From: JAGLWP01 sp964406515
Lineage (GTDB): Archaea > Nanobdellota > Nanobdellia > Pacearchaeales > GW2011-AR1
Direction: 5' to 3'
Assembly (NCBI GenBank): GCA_964406515.1
Contig: CAYORV010000001.1
Location: 1 to 64,000 of the forward strand
DNA: 64,000 bases
Part shown: positions 33,232 to 41,447 of the stretch, in pieces
How the letters are laid out: the number at the start of each line of letters is the position of its first letter
Numbering within the stretch: position 1 is the stretch's first letter
The notes under the pieces: generated by a model
Seen by the model: the letters and a program-made list of their open reading frames with translations, nothing else
Database searches by the model: none
What the model was told of the DNA's origin: nothing
Position numbers and translations under genes: made by a program

Positions 33232-34221
33232 ATGCTGTGGAAAAAAGTCAAAAAATTTCTTCCAATTATTGGAATTGCACTTTTTATCTATCTTTTAATA
33301 CGCTTAGATATAACAGAGATTTTGAAACAAATATTGGAGATGAATAAATTTTATTTGATTATTGCTCTGCTTTTGGTCTTATTATTTTTATTATTTCAAA
33401 CATTAAAATGGTATGTCTTGGCTCGAAAACAGAAAATACCTGTGCCTTTTGGGAAAAGTTTCAAAATAAATTTAATAGCTGATTTTTATGGTTTAGTAAC
33501 TCCTGGTAAATTAGGGGCAGTTATGAGGGCTGAATATTTAAAAAAATACACAAGTGTGGGAAAAGGACTTAGTAATTTTGTTCTTGACAAGGTTTTTGAT
33601 TTAAGCTCTCTTTTCTTTTTAGCGATTGTTCTTGGATTTTTTGTTTTAAGAGAAAAATTAGATGCAATGATAATTAATTATTTGCTTATGTTCTTTTTGA
33701 TTTTAATCCTTTGTTTCATAATCTTCTATGATAAAAAAAGAAGTAAATTCTTGTTAAAAATTATTTATAAGAAATTAATACCTCAAAAAATGAAAGAAAA
33801 AGCAAGAGATGCCTTTGATTCATTTTATGAAGATTTACCTAAAAAAGGATCTCTTATCAGTGTATTCTTTGTTAATCTTACTGCTTGGATTATAAATTAT
33901 ACAGTAGTTTATTTTATTGCTTTATCCCTTGGAATTGAAATTAAATTTATTTATTTTATCGCAATTTATCCTATCGCCACCTTGGTCGCACAGATACCTA
34001 TCACCATTAGTGGATTGGGTACAAGGGAAGCCACCTTGATTGGATTATTTGGATTATTTGGGATTGAGGCTGTCAAAATCTTTTCAATGTCCATCATAGG
34101 TTTATTTATAATGGCTATTATTCCTTCATTGATAATTATCCCTTTTATATTGAAAGAGAGAAATAAAAATGAAATACACAAAATCAAAGAAAGCAGACGA
34201 AAAAGTAGAGAAGGATCTTGA
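33232..34221 (+). CDS. Flippase-like integral membrane protein (LPG synthase TM / AglD C-terminal family)
   Basis: The 329-residue protein has about eight hydrophobic helices and the family motifs PVPFGKSFKINLIADFYG, TPGKLGAVMRAEYLKKY and PITISGLGTREATLIGLFGL. In archaea this domain forms the C-terminal half of AglD-like glycosyltransferases and is thought to help move or use lipid-linked sugars. I chose the ATG at 33232 over a GTG at 33211 because a TATA-like TTTTTATG lies about 25 bases upstream. It overlaps the next gene by 53 bases. Confidence 0.85.
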   Translation: MLWKKVKKFLPIIGIALFIYLLIRLDITEILKQILEMNKFYLIIALLLVLLFLLFQTLKWYVLARKQKIPVPFGKSFKINLIADFYGLVTPGKLGAVMRAEYLKKYTSVGKGLSNFVLDKVFDLSSLFFLAIVLGFFVLREKLDAMIINYLLMFFLILILCFIIFYDKKRSKFLLKIIYKKLIPQKMKEKARDAFDSFYEDLPKKGSLISVFFVNLTAWIINYTVVYFIALSLGIEIKFIYFIAIYPIATLVAQIPITISGLGTREATLIGLFGLFGIEAVKIFSMSIIGLFIMAIIPSLIIIPFILKERNKNEIHKIKESRRKSREGS

Positions 34222-35371
34222 AATAATTAAGAAGATACTTGTTGAAGAATTAAAACCTATTTCCATTGTACTTTTTGGGGGTTTTGGAAGAGGTGAAGGA
34301 AGTTATGAAACTGTTGGTGGAAATATTGTTCCATTAAACGATTATGATCTTTATGTTGTTACAAAGAAAGAAATTTCTGATAAGGAATTAGAAAGGGTTG
34401 GGATGTTATGTTCTAAAGCAATTGAAAGGGGTGGGGGGGAATTTGTTGAAAATTTTAGAGATGGAATTTATGATAAGAATAAATTCTTTCATGTGGATTT
34501 GAGATGGCTTAATTATTCTAAGCTTGGAAAAATGAGAAGAATCAATCGGACTTATGAATTAAAACATGGTAGTACGGTTATTTATGGAGAAAATATTAAA
34601 GAAAAAATAAATGATATTTCTGTTCCCTTGTCAGAAGCTTTTCGTTATTTGATAAATCCTGCTTGTCATCTTTTGTTGGTTATGGACGAGCGAAGATTAA
34701 AGGGTGAATGGAAAAAAGATGAGGAGTTTTACGCTCAACACCATATTGTCAAAACATATTTGGCCATAGCTTCTTCTCTTATTATTTCTGAAAGAAGTTT
34801 TAAACCAAATTATACAGAGACTGTAAAAGAATTTTCCAGATTGTATGAGAAGGAATTTCCCGGATTAGTAAAAAAAGTTGAAGAAGCTTTAAAATTGAAA
34901 ACAGAATCTCGAAAAGATTTGAAAAATATTGGGAAAAGATGGTTTGATGCTAGGGATGATTTGATTTTTGCCTTAAAGTATATTTCAAAGAAACATTTAA
35001 ACATTAAAGAAACTGAACTTAAGAAATTAATAAAAAAATTATATAAAAAACTTCCTTATGTTTATTTTGCTCCTTATCTTCCTCTTCCCAGATTTCTTGC
35101 AAAGCTTGCTTTTCCTTCGCAATATTTTTTAAATATAATTTATGCTAAAAGGTCTAAATTTTTTAGAGTTTTATTGAATTGGAAGGACGTTGGTTTAAGG
35201 ATAGCACTATCTGCTTTTCTTTTACTTTATGCTAAAGATGACGAAAAATTGCTTGATGAAAGTTATTCTTATATCAAAACTTTTGCTCCAATTAAGAGTA
35301 AAACTTGGGAAAATTTAAGAATGGCTTTATTGTACTCGTTTGATAGATATTATTCGCAAAAATTAATTTAA
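34169..35371 (+). CDS. Nucleotidyltransferase-fold protein of unknown specificity
   Basis: The 400-residue protein starts with a polymerase-beta-like nucleotidyltransferase domain: SIVLFGGFGRGEGSYE (GG/GS motif) and NDYDLYVV (DxD metal ligands), with HVDLRWL as the likely third acidic position. The remaining 280 residues are helical and unrecognised. It may transfer NMP to a lipid head group or small molecule. Its ATG lies 53 bases inside the preceding gene, and the alkaline-phosphatase-superfamily gene follows after 1 base. Confidence 0.75.
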   Translation: MKYTKSKKADEKVEKDLEIIKKILVEELKPISIVLFGGFGRGEGSYETVGGNIVPLNDYDLYVVTKKEISDKELERVGMLCSKAIERGGGEFVENFRDGIYDKNKFFHVDLRWLNYSKLGKMRRINRTYELKHGSTVIYGENIKEKINDISVPLSEAFRYLINPACHLLLVMDERRLKGEWKKDEEFYAQHHIVKTYLAIASSLIISERSFKPNYTETVKEFSRLYEKEFPGLVKKVEEALKLKTESRKDLKNIGKRWFDARDDLIFALKYISKKHLNIKETELKKLIKKLYKKLPYVYFAPYLPLPRFLAKLAFPSQYFLNIIYAKRSKFFRVLLNWKDVGLRIALSAFLLLYAKDDEKLLDESYSYIKTFAPIKSKTWENLRMALLYSFDRYYSQKLI

Positions 35372-35372
35372 A

Positions 35373-36461
35373 ATGTTATGTATTTTTATAGACGCCTTAA
35401 ATCCATCATACCTTAAGCATATGCCTTTTTTGAATTCCTTGAGGGAAAATTCGTTGCATGGATTTCTTGAAGTTCCTTTGGGATATACTGGAATTATTGC
35501 ATCTTTTATGACTGGTGTGTGGCCGGATAAACACAAAATATTTGATTTGTTTGTTCCAGATAAAGAAATAAAGAAAAAAATAAAGAACAAGTATTTGCTC
35601 GCAGCGATGAGATTATTGCAAGATAAGAGACTTTTTTATACGCCTTCAAAACTAAAAGCAATGGATTATTTTAAACCTAGTTTGAATAAAAATTGGGCTC
35701 AGAAGGATTGTCTTTCTTATCCTACTATTTTTGATTTTTTAGAAAAAAGCGGAAAAAGTTTTGAAGTTATAGATTGGCCAAATCATTTCAAAAATAGAAA
35801 AGCAAACATCCTTTTTTCAAAATCTTATCCTTCTGCATTAAAATTAGTAAAAAAATCAAAAGCAGATTTTACTTTTGTTCATTTTTTAGATTTAGAAGTA
35901 GCTCATAAATTTGGGGTGGAATCTAAGGAAGTGATAAGAACAGCTAGAGAAATCGATAATGCAGTTAAACAACTTTATGAAAAAGATGAAGATATTCTTA
36001 TATTCTCTGACCATGGTATGGAAGATATTAAAAAAGAAGTGAATATTTTATTAGAAATTAAAAAATTGGGATTGAAATTTGGTGATGATTTTATATATAT
36101 CATTGGTTCCACAACAGTGGAATTTTGGTTTAAGAACAAATATTCTGAAGAAAAGATAATAAATATGTTGGAGAAATTAAATTACGGGAAGATTATAGAT
36201 AAAAAAGAATTTCATATTGATACTGATTCTAATATTATTTTTTTGGCTAACTTAGGAATAGGATTTTATCCCAATTTTTTTTCTAGTCAACATTTTAAAG
36301 CTATGCACGGTTGGAATCCAAAAATTCAGAGAACCTATTATGTTTTAAAAAATCCTTTTAAAAAAGGTAGAAAAAATGCTAGGATGGTTGACTTCTTTCC
36401 TACAATTCTAAAGATAATGAATATTCCTGGAGCAGAATGTGATGGAAAATCAATCATATAA
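35373..36461 (+). CDS. Alkaline-phosphatase-superfamily phosphodiesterase/transferase
   Basis: The 362-residue protein has the metal and nucleophile layout of type I phosphodiesterases and nucleotide pyrophosphatases: CIFIDALNP (first Asp), GYTGIIASFMTG (nucleophile Thr), VHFLDLEVAH, IFSDHGMEDI and MHGWNP (His ligand). No signal peptide is present, so it is probably cytosolic and may act on a nucleotide-linked or lipid-linked phosphoester. It lies between the nucleotidyltransferase and a methyltransferase, with 1- and 2-base gaps. Confidence 0.8.
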   Translation: MLCIFIDALNPSYLKHMPFLNSLRENSLHGFLEVPLGYTGIIASFMTGVWPDKHKIFDLFVPDKEIKKKIKNKYLLAAMRLLQDKRLFYTPSKLKAMDYFKPSLNKNWAQKDCLSYPTIFDFLEKSGKSFEVIDWPNHFKNRKANILFSKSYPSALKLVKKSKADFTFVHFLDLEVAHKFGVESKEVIRTAREIDNAVKQLYEKDEDILIFSDHGMEDIKKEVNILLEIKKLGLKFGDDFIYIIGSTTVEFWFKNKYSEEKIINMLEKLNYGKIIDKKEFHIDTDSNIIFLANLGIGFYPNFFSSQHFKAMHGWNPKIQRTYYVLKNPFKKGRKNARMVDFFPTILKIMNIPGAECDGKSII

Positions 36462-36463
36462 AA

Positions 36464-36988
36464 ATGGAAAATAACAAACTAGATGATACCTATAGTAGTG
36501 CAAATCCTTTAACTAAAGCTTATTTTAAAACCAAAGTTTGGCTGGCTATCAAAATGGCTAAACTTTCAAAAAAAGACATAATTCTAGATTTTGGATGTGG
36601 GGGAGGATGGTTAGAAAAAAAATTGCAAAACTACAAAATTTATGGATATGATTCAAATCCGGAAAAAACATTCATTAAAAATTATAAAATTATAAATCCC
36701 ACAAAAATTTTTGTTTTGGATGTTTTTGAGCACATCCCTCAAAATGAAATAAAAAAAATAATAAATGAATTTAAAAAATTAAATTCCAAATTTGAAATTA
36801 TTGTTTCTATTCCTACTGAAAATTTTATTTCGAGAAAAATACGAAAATTTGTTGGAAAAGATGAAATTCCAAAAGAACACATTACAAAATATAAAGAAAT
36901 CTTAGAAATATTGAAAAGTAATTTTAAAATAAAAAGGAAGATTAACTTTTTTACTGTAAGTCATATATTTTTATTTGAACACTCATGA
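36464..36988 (+). CDS. Class I SAM-dependent methyltransferase
   Basis: The 174-residue protein has motif I LDFGCGGGWLEKKL, an acidic motif II (YGYDSN) and VLDVFEHIPQNEIKK, typical of small-molecule and sugar methyltransferases (Methyltransf_11/23-like). It is short, lacking much of the C-terminal cap. It is last in the 33232-36988 operon and overlaps the convergent GT-C gene by 6 bases. Confidence 0.82.
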   Translation: MENNKLDDTYSSANPLTKAYFKTKVWLAIKMAKLSKKDIILDFGCGGGWLEKKLQNYKIYGYDSNPEKTFIKNYKIINPTKIFVLDVFEHIPQNEIKKIINEFKKLNSKFEIIVSIPTENFISRKIRKFVGKDEIPKEHITKYKEILEILKSNFKIKRKINFFTVSHIFLFEHS

Positions 36989-38557
36989 AAAGTTTGATTC
37001 AAAAATAATTACTACTGGTTGTTCTCCTTGATTATATACTTGAACTGATTTCCAAAGGCTATTGTTTTGCAGATAATCTGTTACCCATTCTTCATGAGAT
37101 TGGAAAACAGACCAAACTAAATATCTTGGTTTCACATCTTCCACATATGCATAAAATTCTTCTTCAGAACAAGCAGGTTTATGATCTTCTGGACCATTAT
37201 AACAATTATTGAACGTCGTTACTTTTCTTTCAGAATAATAAGATATTTGCGGGAAGGAATTAGTTATAACTCTGTCTCCTGGTTGGGAATTTGCTTTTAT
37301 CCACTCTCCAGCAGGTTTAAGTTCATAATAAGACATTTTCTTATTTTCTGTTAATTGATTTGCCCATAAAAGATTGGGTATAAGGGCTAAAATGAAAATA
37401 ATCAAGATCAAAATAGCCATAATTTTTTTGTTAATCTTAAGATGTTTTTTGATTAATCCTCCTATCTTGAACAAAGATATAATTGCTATTAAAAATAAAA
37501 AAGGATGCTGAGCCAGAGTGTATCTTTGTTCTGCAATTCCATTAACTCCGCCAAGATATCCTAAAAATAAAAATGGAACAACTATCCATAAAAAAATAAA
37601 GAATTTCTTTTGAATTTTTTTATTTTTAAATATTTTATCAAATCCCAAAAAAAGATCTGCGAAAAAATAAGGTATTCCGATTAAAAACAAAATTAATATG
37701 GGTTTAGTCAAATTATATGATAAATCCTTGAAATAGATTAGAACATTGGAAAAATCTCGTTTTGCAACAGTTAATGCTGTTTCAGATTTAACACCAAAGA
37801 TATATGACATTATATCTACCACCGGATTTCCAAAATGTTGAGAATACATGATAACGAGGGGCAATAAAATTAGAGCAAATATGCCAAGTGCTATCCACAA
37901 TGGCTTATTTTTTAATAATTTTAATTTGTCTTTTATGAACATAAAAAGTAAAAAAATTGGAGCAAAAATCCAATTCTGCATTCTTGTTAAAATTGCAAGA
38001 GCAAAGAAAATTGCAAAGAGATAAATAAATTTGTTTCCTTGTTTAAGTTCGTATCCTTTCCAAAAAAATAGTAGACTTAACAGAATAAAAAAAGTTGAGG
38101 GAATTGAAGTCATTGGCCTTCCAGTGAAAAAAAGAGATACCCAAGACAAAGATAATCCAATGCAGGCATAGAGAGCATATTTTTTGTTAAACATGTTTTT
38201 TATTAAGAAATATGAAACTGCTACTATCCCTGTAGAAAATAATACTGTAACAAATCGAATGGTTGCGTCTCCTAACCCAATTCTAAAGAAAAGTGAACCT
38301 AAAAACGGCCATAAAAACCCCCTACGATAATACCAAATATCGCTCATCTCTCCAATCCCTGCCCAATATTTTGCAGTAGACATATATTCTGCAGCGTCAA
38401 ACCACATTGCTTGATCTTTTGTTGCTATGAAAACTAAAATCCTTATTATAAAAGCAGCCAATAATACTATAAGAAAAGCTTTGTCATAATTATTTTTTAC
38501 CCATCCAAAAATATTTTTTTTAATCCAATTTTTTCTTTTTTCTAAAAATTCTTCCAT
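36983..38557 (-). CDS. GT-C family membrane glycosyltransferase (PMT/ArnT-like)
   Basis: The 524-residue polytopic protein has an early external loop with MWFDAAEYMSTAKYWAG carrying the acidic residues of GT-C enzymes, followed by about ten membrane helices and a soluble C-terminal domain (residues about 420-524) with PAGEWIKANSQPGDRVITN. GT-C enzymes take sugars from dolichyl phosphate on the outer face. It is the last gene of a minus-strand group with a SPASM radical SAM protein and a GT2 enzyme (40-base gap). Confidence 0.85.
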   Translation of the reverse strand: MEEFLEKRKNWIKKNIFGWVKNNYDKAFLIVLLAAFIIRILVFIATKDQAMWFDAAEYMSTAKYWAGIGEMSDIWYYRRGFLWPFLGSLFFRIGLGDATIRFVTVLFSTGIVAVSYFLIKNMFNKKYALYACIGLSLSWVSLFFTGRPMTSIPSTFFILLSLLFFWKGYELKQGNKFIYLFAIFFALAILTRMQNWIFAPIFLLFMFIKDKLKLLKNKPLWIALGIFALILLPLVIMYSQHFGNPVVDIMSYIFGVKSETALTVAKRDFSNVLIYFKDLSYNLTKPILILFLIGIPYFFADLFLGFDKIFKNKKIQKKFFIFLWIVVPFLFLGYLGGVNGIAEQRYTLAQHPFLFLIAIISLFKIGGLIKKHLKINKKIMAILILIIFILALIPNLLWANQLTENKKMSYYELKPAGEWIKANSQPGDRVITNSFPQISYYSERKVTTFNNCYNGPEDHKPACSEEEFYAYVEDVKPRYLVWSVFQSHEEWVTDYLQNNSLWKSVQVYNQGEQPVVIIFESNFS

Positions 38558-38597
38558 GATTAGTTTTGGGGAAAAGGGTTTTTATTTGTTATTGTGA

Positions 38598-39626
38598 TTA
38601 TAAATCTATGAACGTCTCTTTATTTGTTCCTGGACAATCTTTACAAAGTGGGATTTCTTTTTTATTTTTTAGAATCATCTTCCTAAAATTTGTATATTTT
38701 TGATTATTCCAAATTTCTTTGATTGGACTTTTGAATGCATTTCCAAAAACAAAAAGATTGTTCATATCAAAACAACATGGGACTACTGTTCCATCCCAAT
38801 TTATTACTATTTCTTCCCAAATAAAATCACACCAATTTTTTACCTTAACTTTTGATTTCACTCCCTCTTCTTGGATTTCATATCTTGAGTATTTTTTGTT
38901 TGTTGGAATGTATTTTTTTATATCCTTTTTAGAAAAATAATCCATAATCCCCACTGTTTTGAAAACCAATTCATCTATGCCTATTTTTTTTGCAAGAAAT
39001 TTTATTTTGTTAATCTCATGTTCATTGTGTTTCATAATTATAAATTGTAACTTGATATAAGGAGATTTTTTATTCAGTCTCTTTTTTTCTTCTACTAAAA
39101 GTTTTATTGATTCTATAATCTTGTTAAAATCCCCTCCTTTTCTATATTTTTTGTAAGTTTCTTCAGAGGCCCCATCTAAGGAGATTATTAATTCGTCTAA
39201 ACCAGATTTGATTAAGTTCTTTGCTATTTCATCATTTAAAAAATAACTATTGGTACTTAGGTTGGTGAATATTTTCTTTTCTTTAGCATAGGCAATCATT
39301 TTGAAAATATCTTTATTCAATAAAGGCTCACCCCAATTCCACATTCTTAGATGGATTACATAATCTGCCATTTCATCAATTATTTTCTTAAAATTTGGGA
39401 AGGTTAGGAAACCTTTTGCTCGTTTCACTAAACCAGCCCCCGTTGGACACAAAGGACATTTAAGATTACAGATGTTTGTTGGTTCAATCATTATTGTCGT
39501 GGGATATCCTTTGATTTTAGAAAGTTTTAGATATTTTGAAACATTTATCATAATAAGATTCATTAATCTTTTCTTACTAAAAAGGACGTATTTTAAAAAA
39601 TAATTTATTTTTCTTTTTAATTTCAT
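38598..39626 (-). CDS. Radical SAM/SPASM protein (1)
   Basis: The 342-residue protein has IEPTNICNLKCPLCPTG (CX3CX2C), WNWGEPLLNKDI and a SPASM-like C-terminus with NWDGTVVPCCFDMN and PLCKDCPG carrying auxiliary-cluster cysteines. The N-terminal 35 residues are basic and hydrophobic and may associate with the membrane. The family includes peptide and small-molecule modifying enzymes. It overlaps the upstream GT2 gene by 4 bases, suggesting a role in glycan modification. Confidence 0.85.
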   Translation of the reverse strand: MKLKRKINYFLKYVLFSKKRLMNLIMINVSKYLKLSKIKGYPTTIMIEPTNICNLKCPLCPTGAGLVKRAKGFLTFPNFKKIIDEMADYVIHLRMWNWGEPLLNKDIFKMIAYAKEKKIFTNLSTNSYFLNDEIAKNLIKSGLDELIISLDGASEETYKKYRKGGDFNKIIESIKLLVEEKKRLNKKSPYIKLQFIIMKHNEHEINKIKFLAKKIGIDELVFKTVGIMDYFSKKDIKKYIPTNKKYSRYEIQEEGVKSKVKVKNWCDFIWEEIVINWDGTVVPCCFDMNNLFVFGNAFKSPIKEIWNNQKYTNFRKMILKNKKEIPLCKDCPGTNKETFIDL

Positions 39627-40534
39627 TTTTTATAATCCAAGGTTTTTGTTGATTCTGAACGAGACCATTGTGCAACATATGTGGTTTTTTTAATTTTTAT
39701 TTCATAAAATGTTTTTAACCAAACATATAATCTTGGAGGATATAATAAAAAAGTCCAATAAAACTCCTTTATAGTCTTAGGGAAAGAAAGTGCAAAAGAA
39801 AATCCGTAGAAAATTTCATTGATTAAGGACTTTTGTTTAATTTCTTTTGAGGTAACATACTTGTTCATAGCTTCATGAGATTTTGCAGAACGAACTTTTT
39901 GTTTTACCCAATCAGAAAAATTTCGTGGGTACATCACATATACTTTTGCATTTGGTTGGTAGATATTTTTATAACCTTTTTGTATAATCAAATAAGGGAT
40001 TATTGCATCTTCTGCAACATCATTTGGGATTTCTTTCAAAAGATTATTTTTCATTGCTAAAAGGTTCGCACATTGTTCTACAAATTTTCCCTTGTGAAAT
40101 CGCATTTCCCTTAATTTATGGGCTGCGTTTGTTAGAAGGTGTGCCCAAAATCCAAAAATATTGTCTCGATTATTTTGTGGACAAGGTTTTCCACCAACAC
40201 ATCCAACAGAGGGGTCTTCAAATTCTTTCAAAATTATTTTAATAGCATCTTTTTCAACAAATTTATTTCCATCTGTCCAAATTAAAATTTCCCCTTTAGC
40301 TAATTTAAGAATTTTGTTCATTAATTTATTTTTGTCAGGGTCGTCTTGTTTAACATAACGAATTATAGAAGGATATCTCTTTTTGTAATCCATTATTACT
40401 TTTTTTGTGGGTTCATCAGGACAAGCCACGATAAGTTCAAATTTTTCATTGAAATCCTCTTGATTAAGAAGTCGTTTAATACACTCGTTTGTTGATTTTG
40501 GGTCGTTATATGCTGTAACAATTAGTGAAATCAT
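39623..40534 (-). CDS. GT2 glycosyltransferase, paralogue A
   Basis: The 303-residue protein (from the chosen start) begins MISLIVTAYNDPKSTNECIK, has the DxD-like ILIWTDGNKFVEKDAIK, GFWAHLLTNAAHKLRE, the acidic DVAEDAIIPYL and QKVRSAKSHE. It is closely similar along its length to the protein at 46500, and the pair flanks the heptose cassette. I chose Met at 40534 over 40543 because the minus-strand TATA TTTTAAAAAC (40553-40563) then sits at about -25. The C-terminus has hydrophobic segments that may anchor it. Confidence 0.87.
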   Translation of the reverse strand: MISLIVTAYNDPKSTNECIKRLLNQEDFNEKFELIVACPDEPTKKVIMDYKKRYPSIIRYVKQDDPDKNKLMNKILKLAKGEILIWTDGNKFVEKDAIKIILKEFEDPSVGCVGGKPCPQNNRDNIFGFWAHLLTNAAHKLREMRFHKGKFVEQCANLLAMKNNLLKEIPNDVAEDAIIPYLIIQKGYKNIYQPNAKVYVMYPRNFSDWVKQKVRSAKSHEAMNKYVTSKEIKQKSLINEIFYGFSFALSFPKTIKEFYWTFLLYPPRLYVWLKTFYEIKIKKTTYVAQWSRSESTKTLDYKK

Positions 40535-40608
40535 TTCAGTCATAATCAGACTGTTTTTAAAAGGTTTATGAAGGTTAAACAGATGATATAGAGTTTATCT
40601 ACAAAATT

Positions 40609-40616
40609 CTTATAAA
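40609..40616 (+). promoter_or_regulatory. TATA box of the heptose nucleotidyltransferase
   Basis: CTTATAAA lies about 26 bases before the ATG at 40639. Confidence 0.5.
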
Positions 40617-40638
40617 GTGAGGTCTATAAATAATAAGA

Positions 40639-41385
40639 ATGAGAGCAATTTTACTTTCTGCTGGAAGGGGGGAAAGATTAAAACCCTTAACAGATACTAT
40701 GCCAAAAGTCATGATTCCAATAAATGGTAAGCCACTTCTTCAATATTGGATAGAATTTTTGAAGAAATATGGAATTGAAGAGATAGCAATTAATGTATGG
40801 TACCTGGGCGAACAAATAATGAATTATTTTGGAGATGGTTCTAAATTTGGTGTAAAGATAAAATACTCAAAAGAAGAAGCTCTTCTTGGAACAGCTACGC
40901 CCATTAAAAGGATTGAAGAATTATATCCTGGGTTTTGTTCAGAAGATAAATTTTTGGTAATTTATGCAGATAATTTAACAGATATGGATTTGAAAAAAGT
41001 TTTTGAATTTCATGAATTACATAAACCTCTTGTTACATTAACTTTGCATAAACATGATGAACCTTGGACAAGAGGGATTGTTAGCACAACAGAAGAAGGT
41101 AAAGTTACAGGTTTTATAGAAAAACCACAAAAAGAAGATATTTTATCTGGAAAATATCCTGGAGAATCTGCATCATGTGTTTATATTCTTGAGCCAGGCG
41201 TATTAAAATATTTGAAAGATGAGAAAGAAGACCTTGGGACAGATTTGTTCCCTCGATTATTGGAAAATAATTGCGAATTATATGCTTTTAATCCTCATGC
41301 ATGTGTAATGGATACTGGAACCTCAGAAAGATATAAAAGAGCAAAAAAAGAAGTTGCAGAAAATCCTGAGAGGTTTAATTTCTAA
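40639..41385 (+). CDS. hddC: Sugar-1-phosphate nucleotidyltransferase, HddC-like
   Basis: Predicted to activate a sugar 1-phosphate with GTP (or another NTP). The 248-residue protein has the family signature LLSAGRGERLKPLTDTMPKVMIPINGKPLLQY (residues about 5-36), the metal site FLVIYADNLTDMDL and GFIEKPQKEDI. Length and context next to HddA-like and GmhA-like enzymes favour D-glycero-alpha-D-manno-heptose-1-phosphate guanylyltransferase over mannose- or glucose-1-phosphate enzymes, which share the same motifs. Specificity is inference. Confidence 0.82.
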   Translation: MRAILLSAGRGERLKPLTDTMPKVMIPINGKPLLQYWIEFLKKYGIEEIAINVWYLGEQIMNYFGDGSKFGVKIKYSKEEALLGTATPIKRIEELYPGFCSEDKFLVIYADNLTDMDLKKVFEFHELHKPLVTLTLHKHDEPWTRGIVSTTEEGKVTGFIEKPQKEDILSGKYPGESASCVYILEPGVLKYLKDEKEDLGTDLFPRLLENNCELYAFNPHACVMDTGTSERYKRAKKEVAENPERFNF

Positions 41386-41405
41386 CTATAAAATATATAT
41401 TTTCT

Positions 41406-41442
41406 CTTCATAATCCTTAAAAAAGAATTATATTTTATAAAA
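41406..41442 (+). promoter_or_regulatory. Promoter of the kinase-phosphatase fusion
   Basis: CTTCATAATCCTTAAAAAA (41406-41424) resembles the conserved element-TATA unit seen at 43198 and 45934. A second TATA-like ATTTTATAAAA lies at 41432-41442, too close to the ATG at 41448 for a leaderless start. Confidence 0.4.
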
Positions 41443-41447
41443 AAGAG

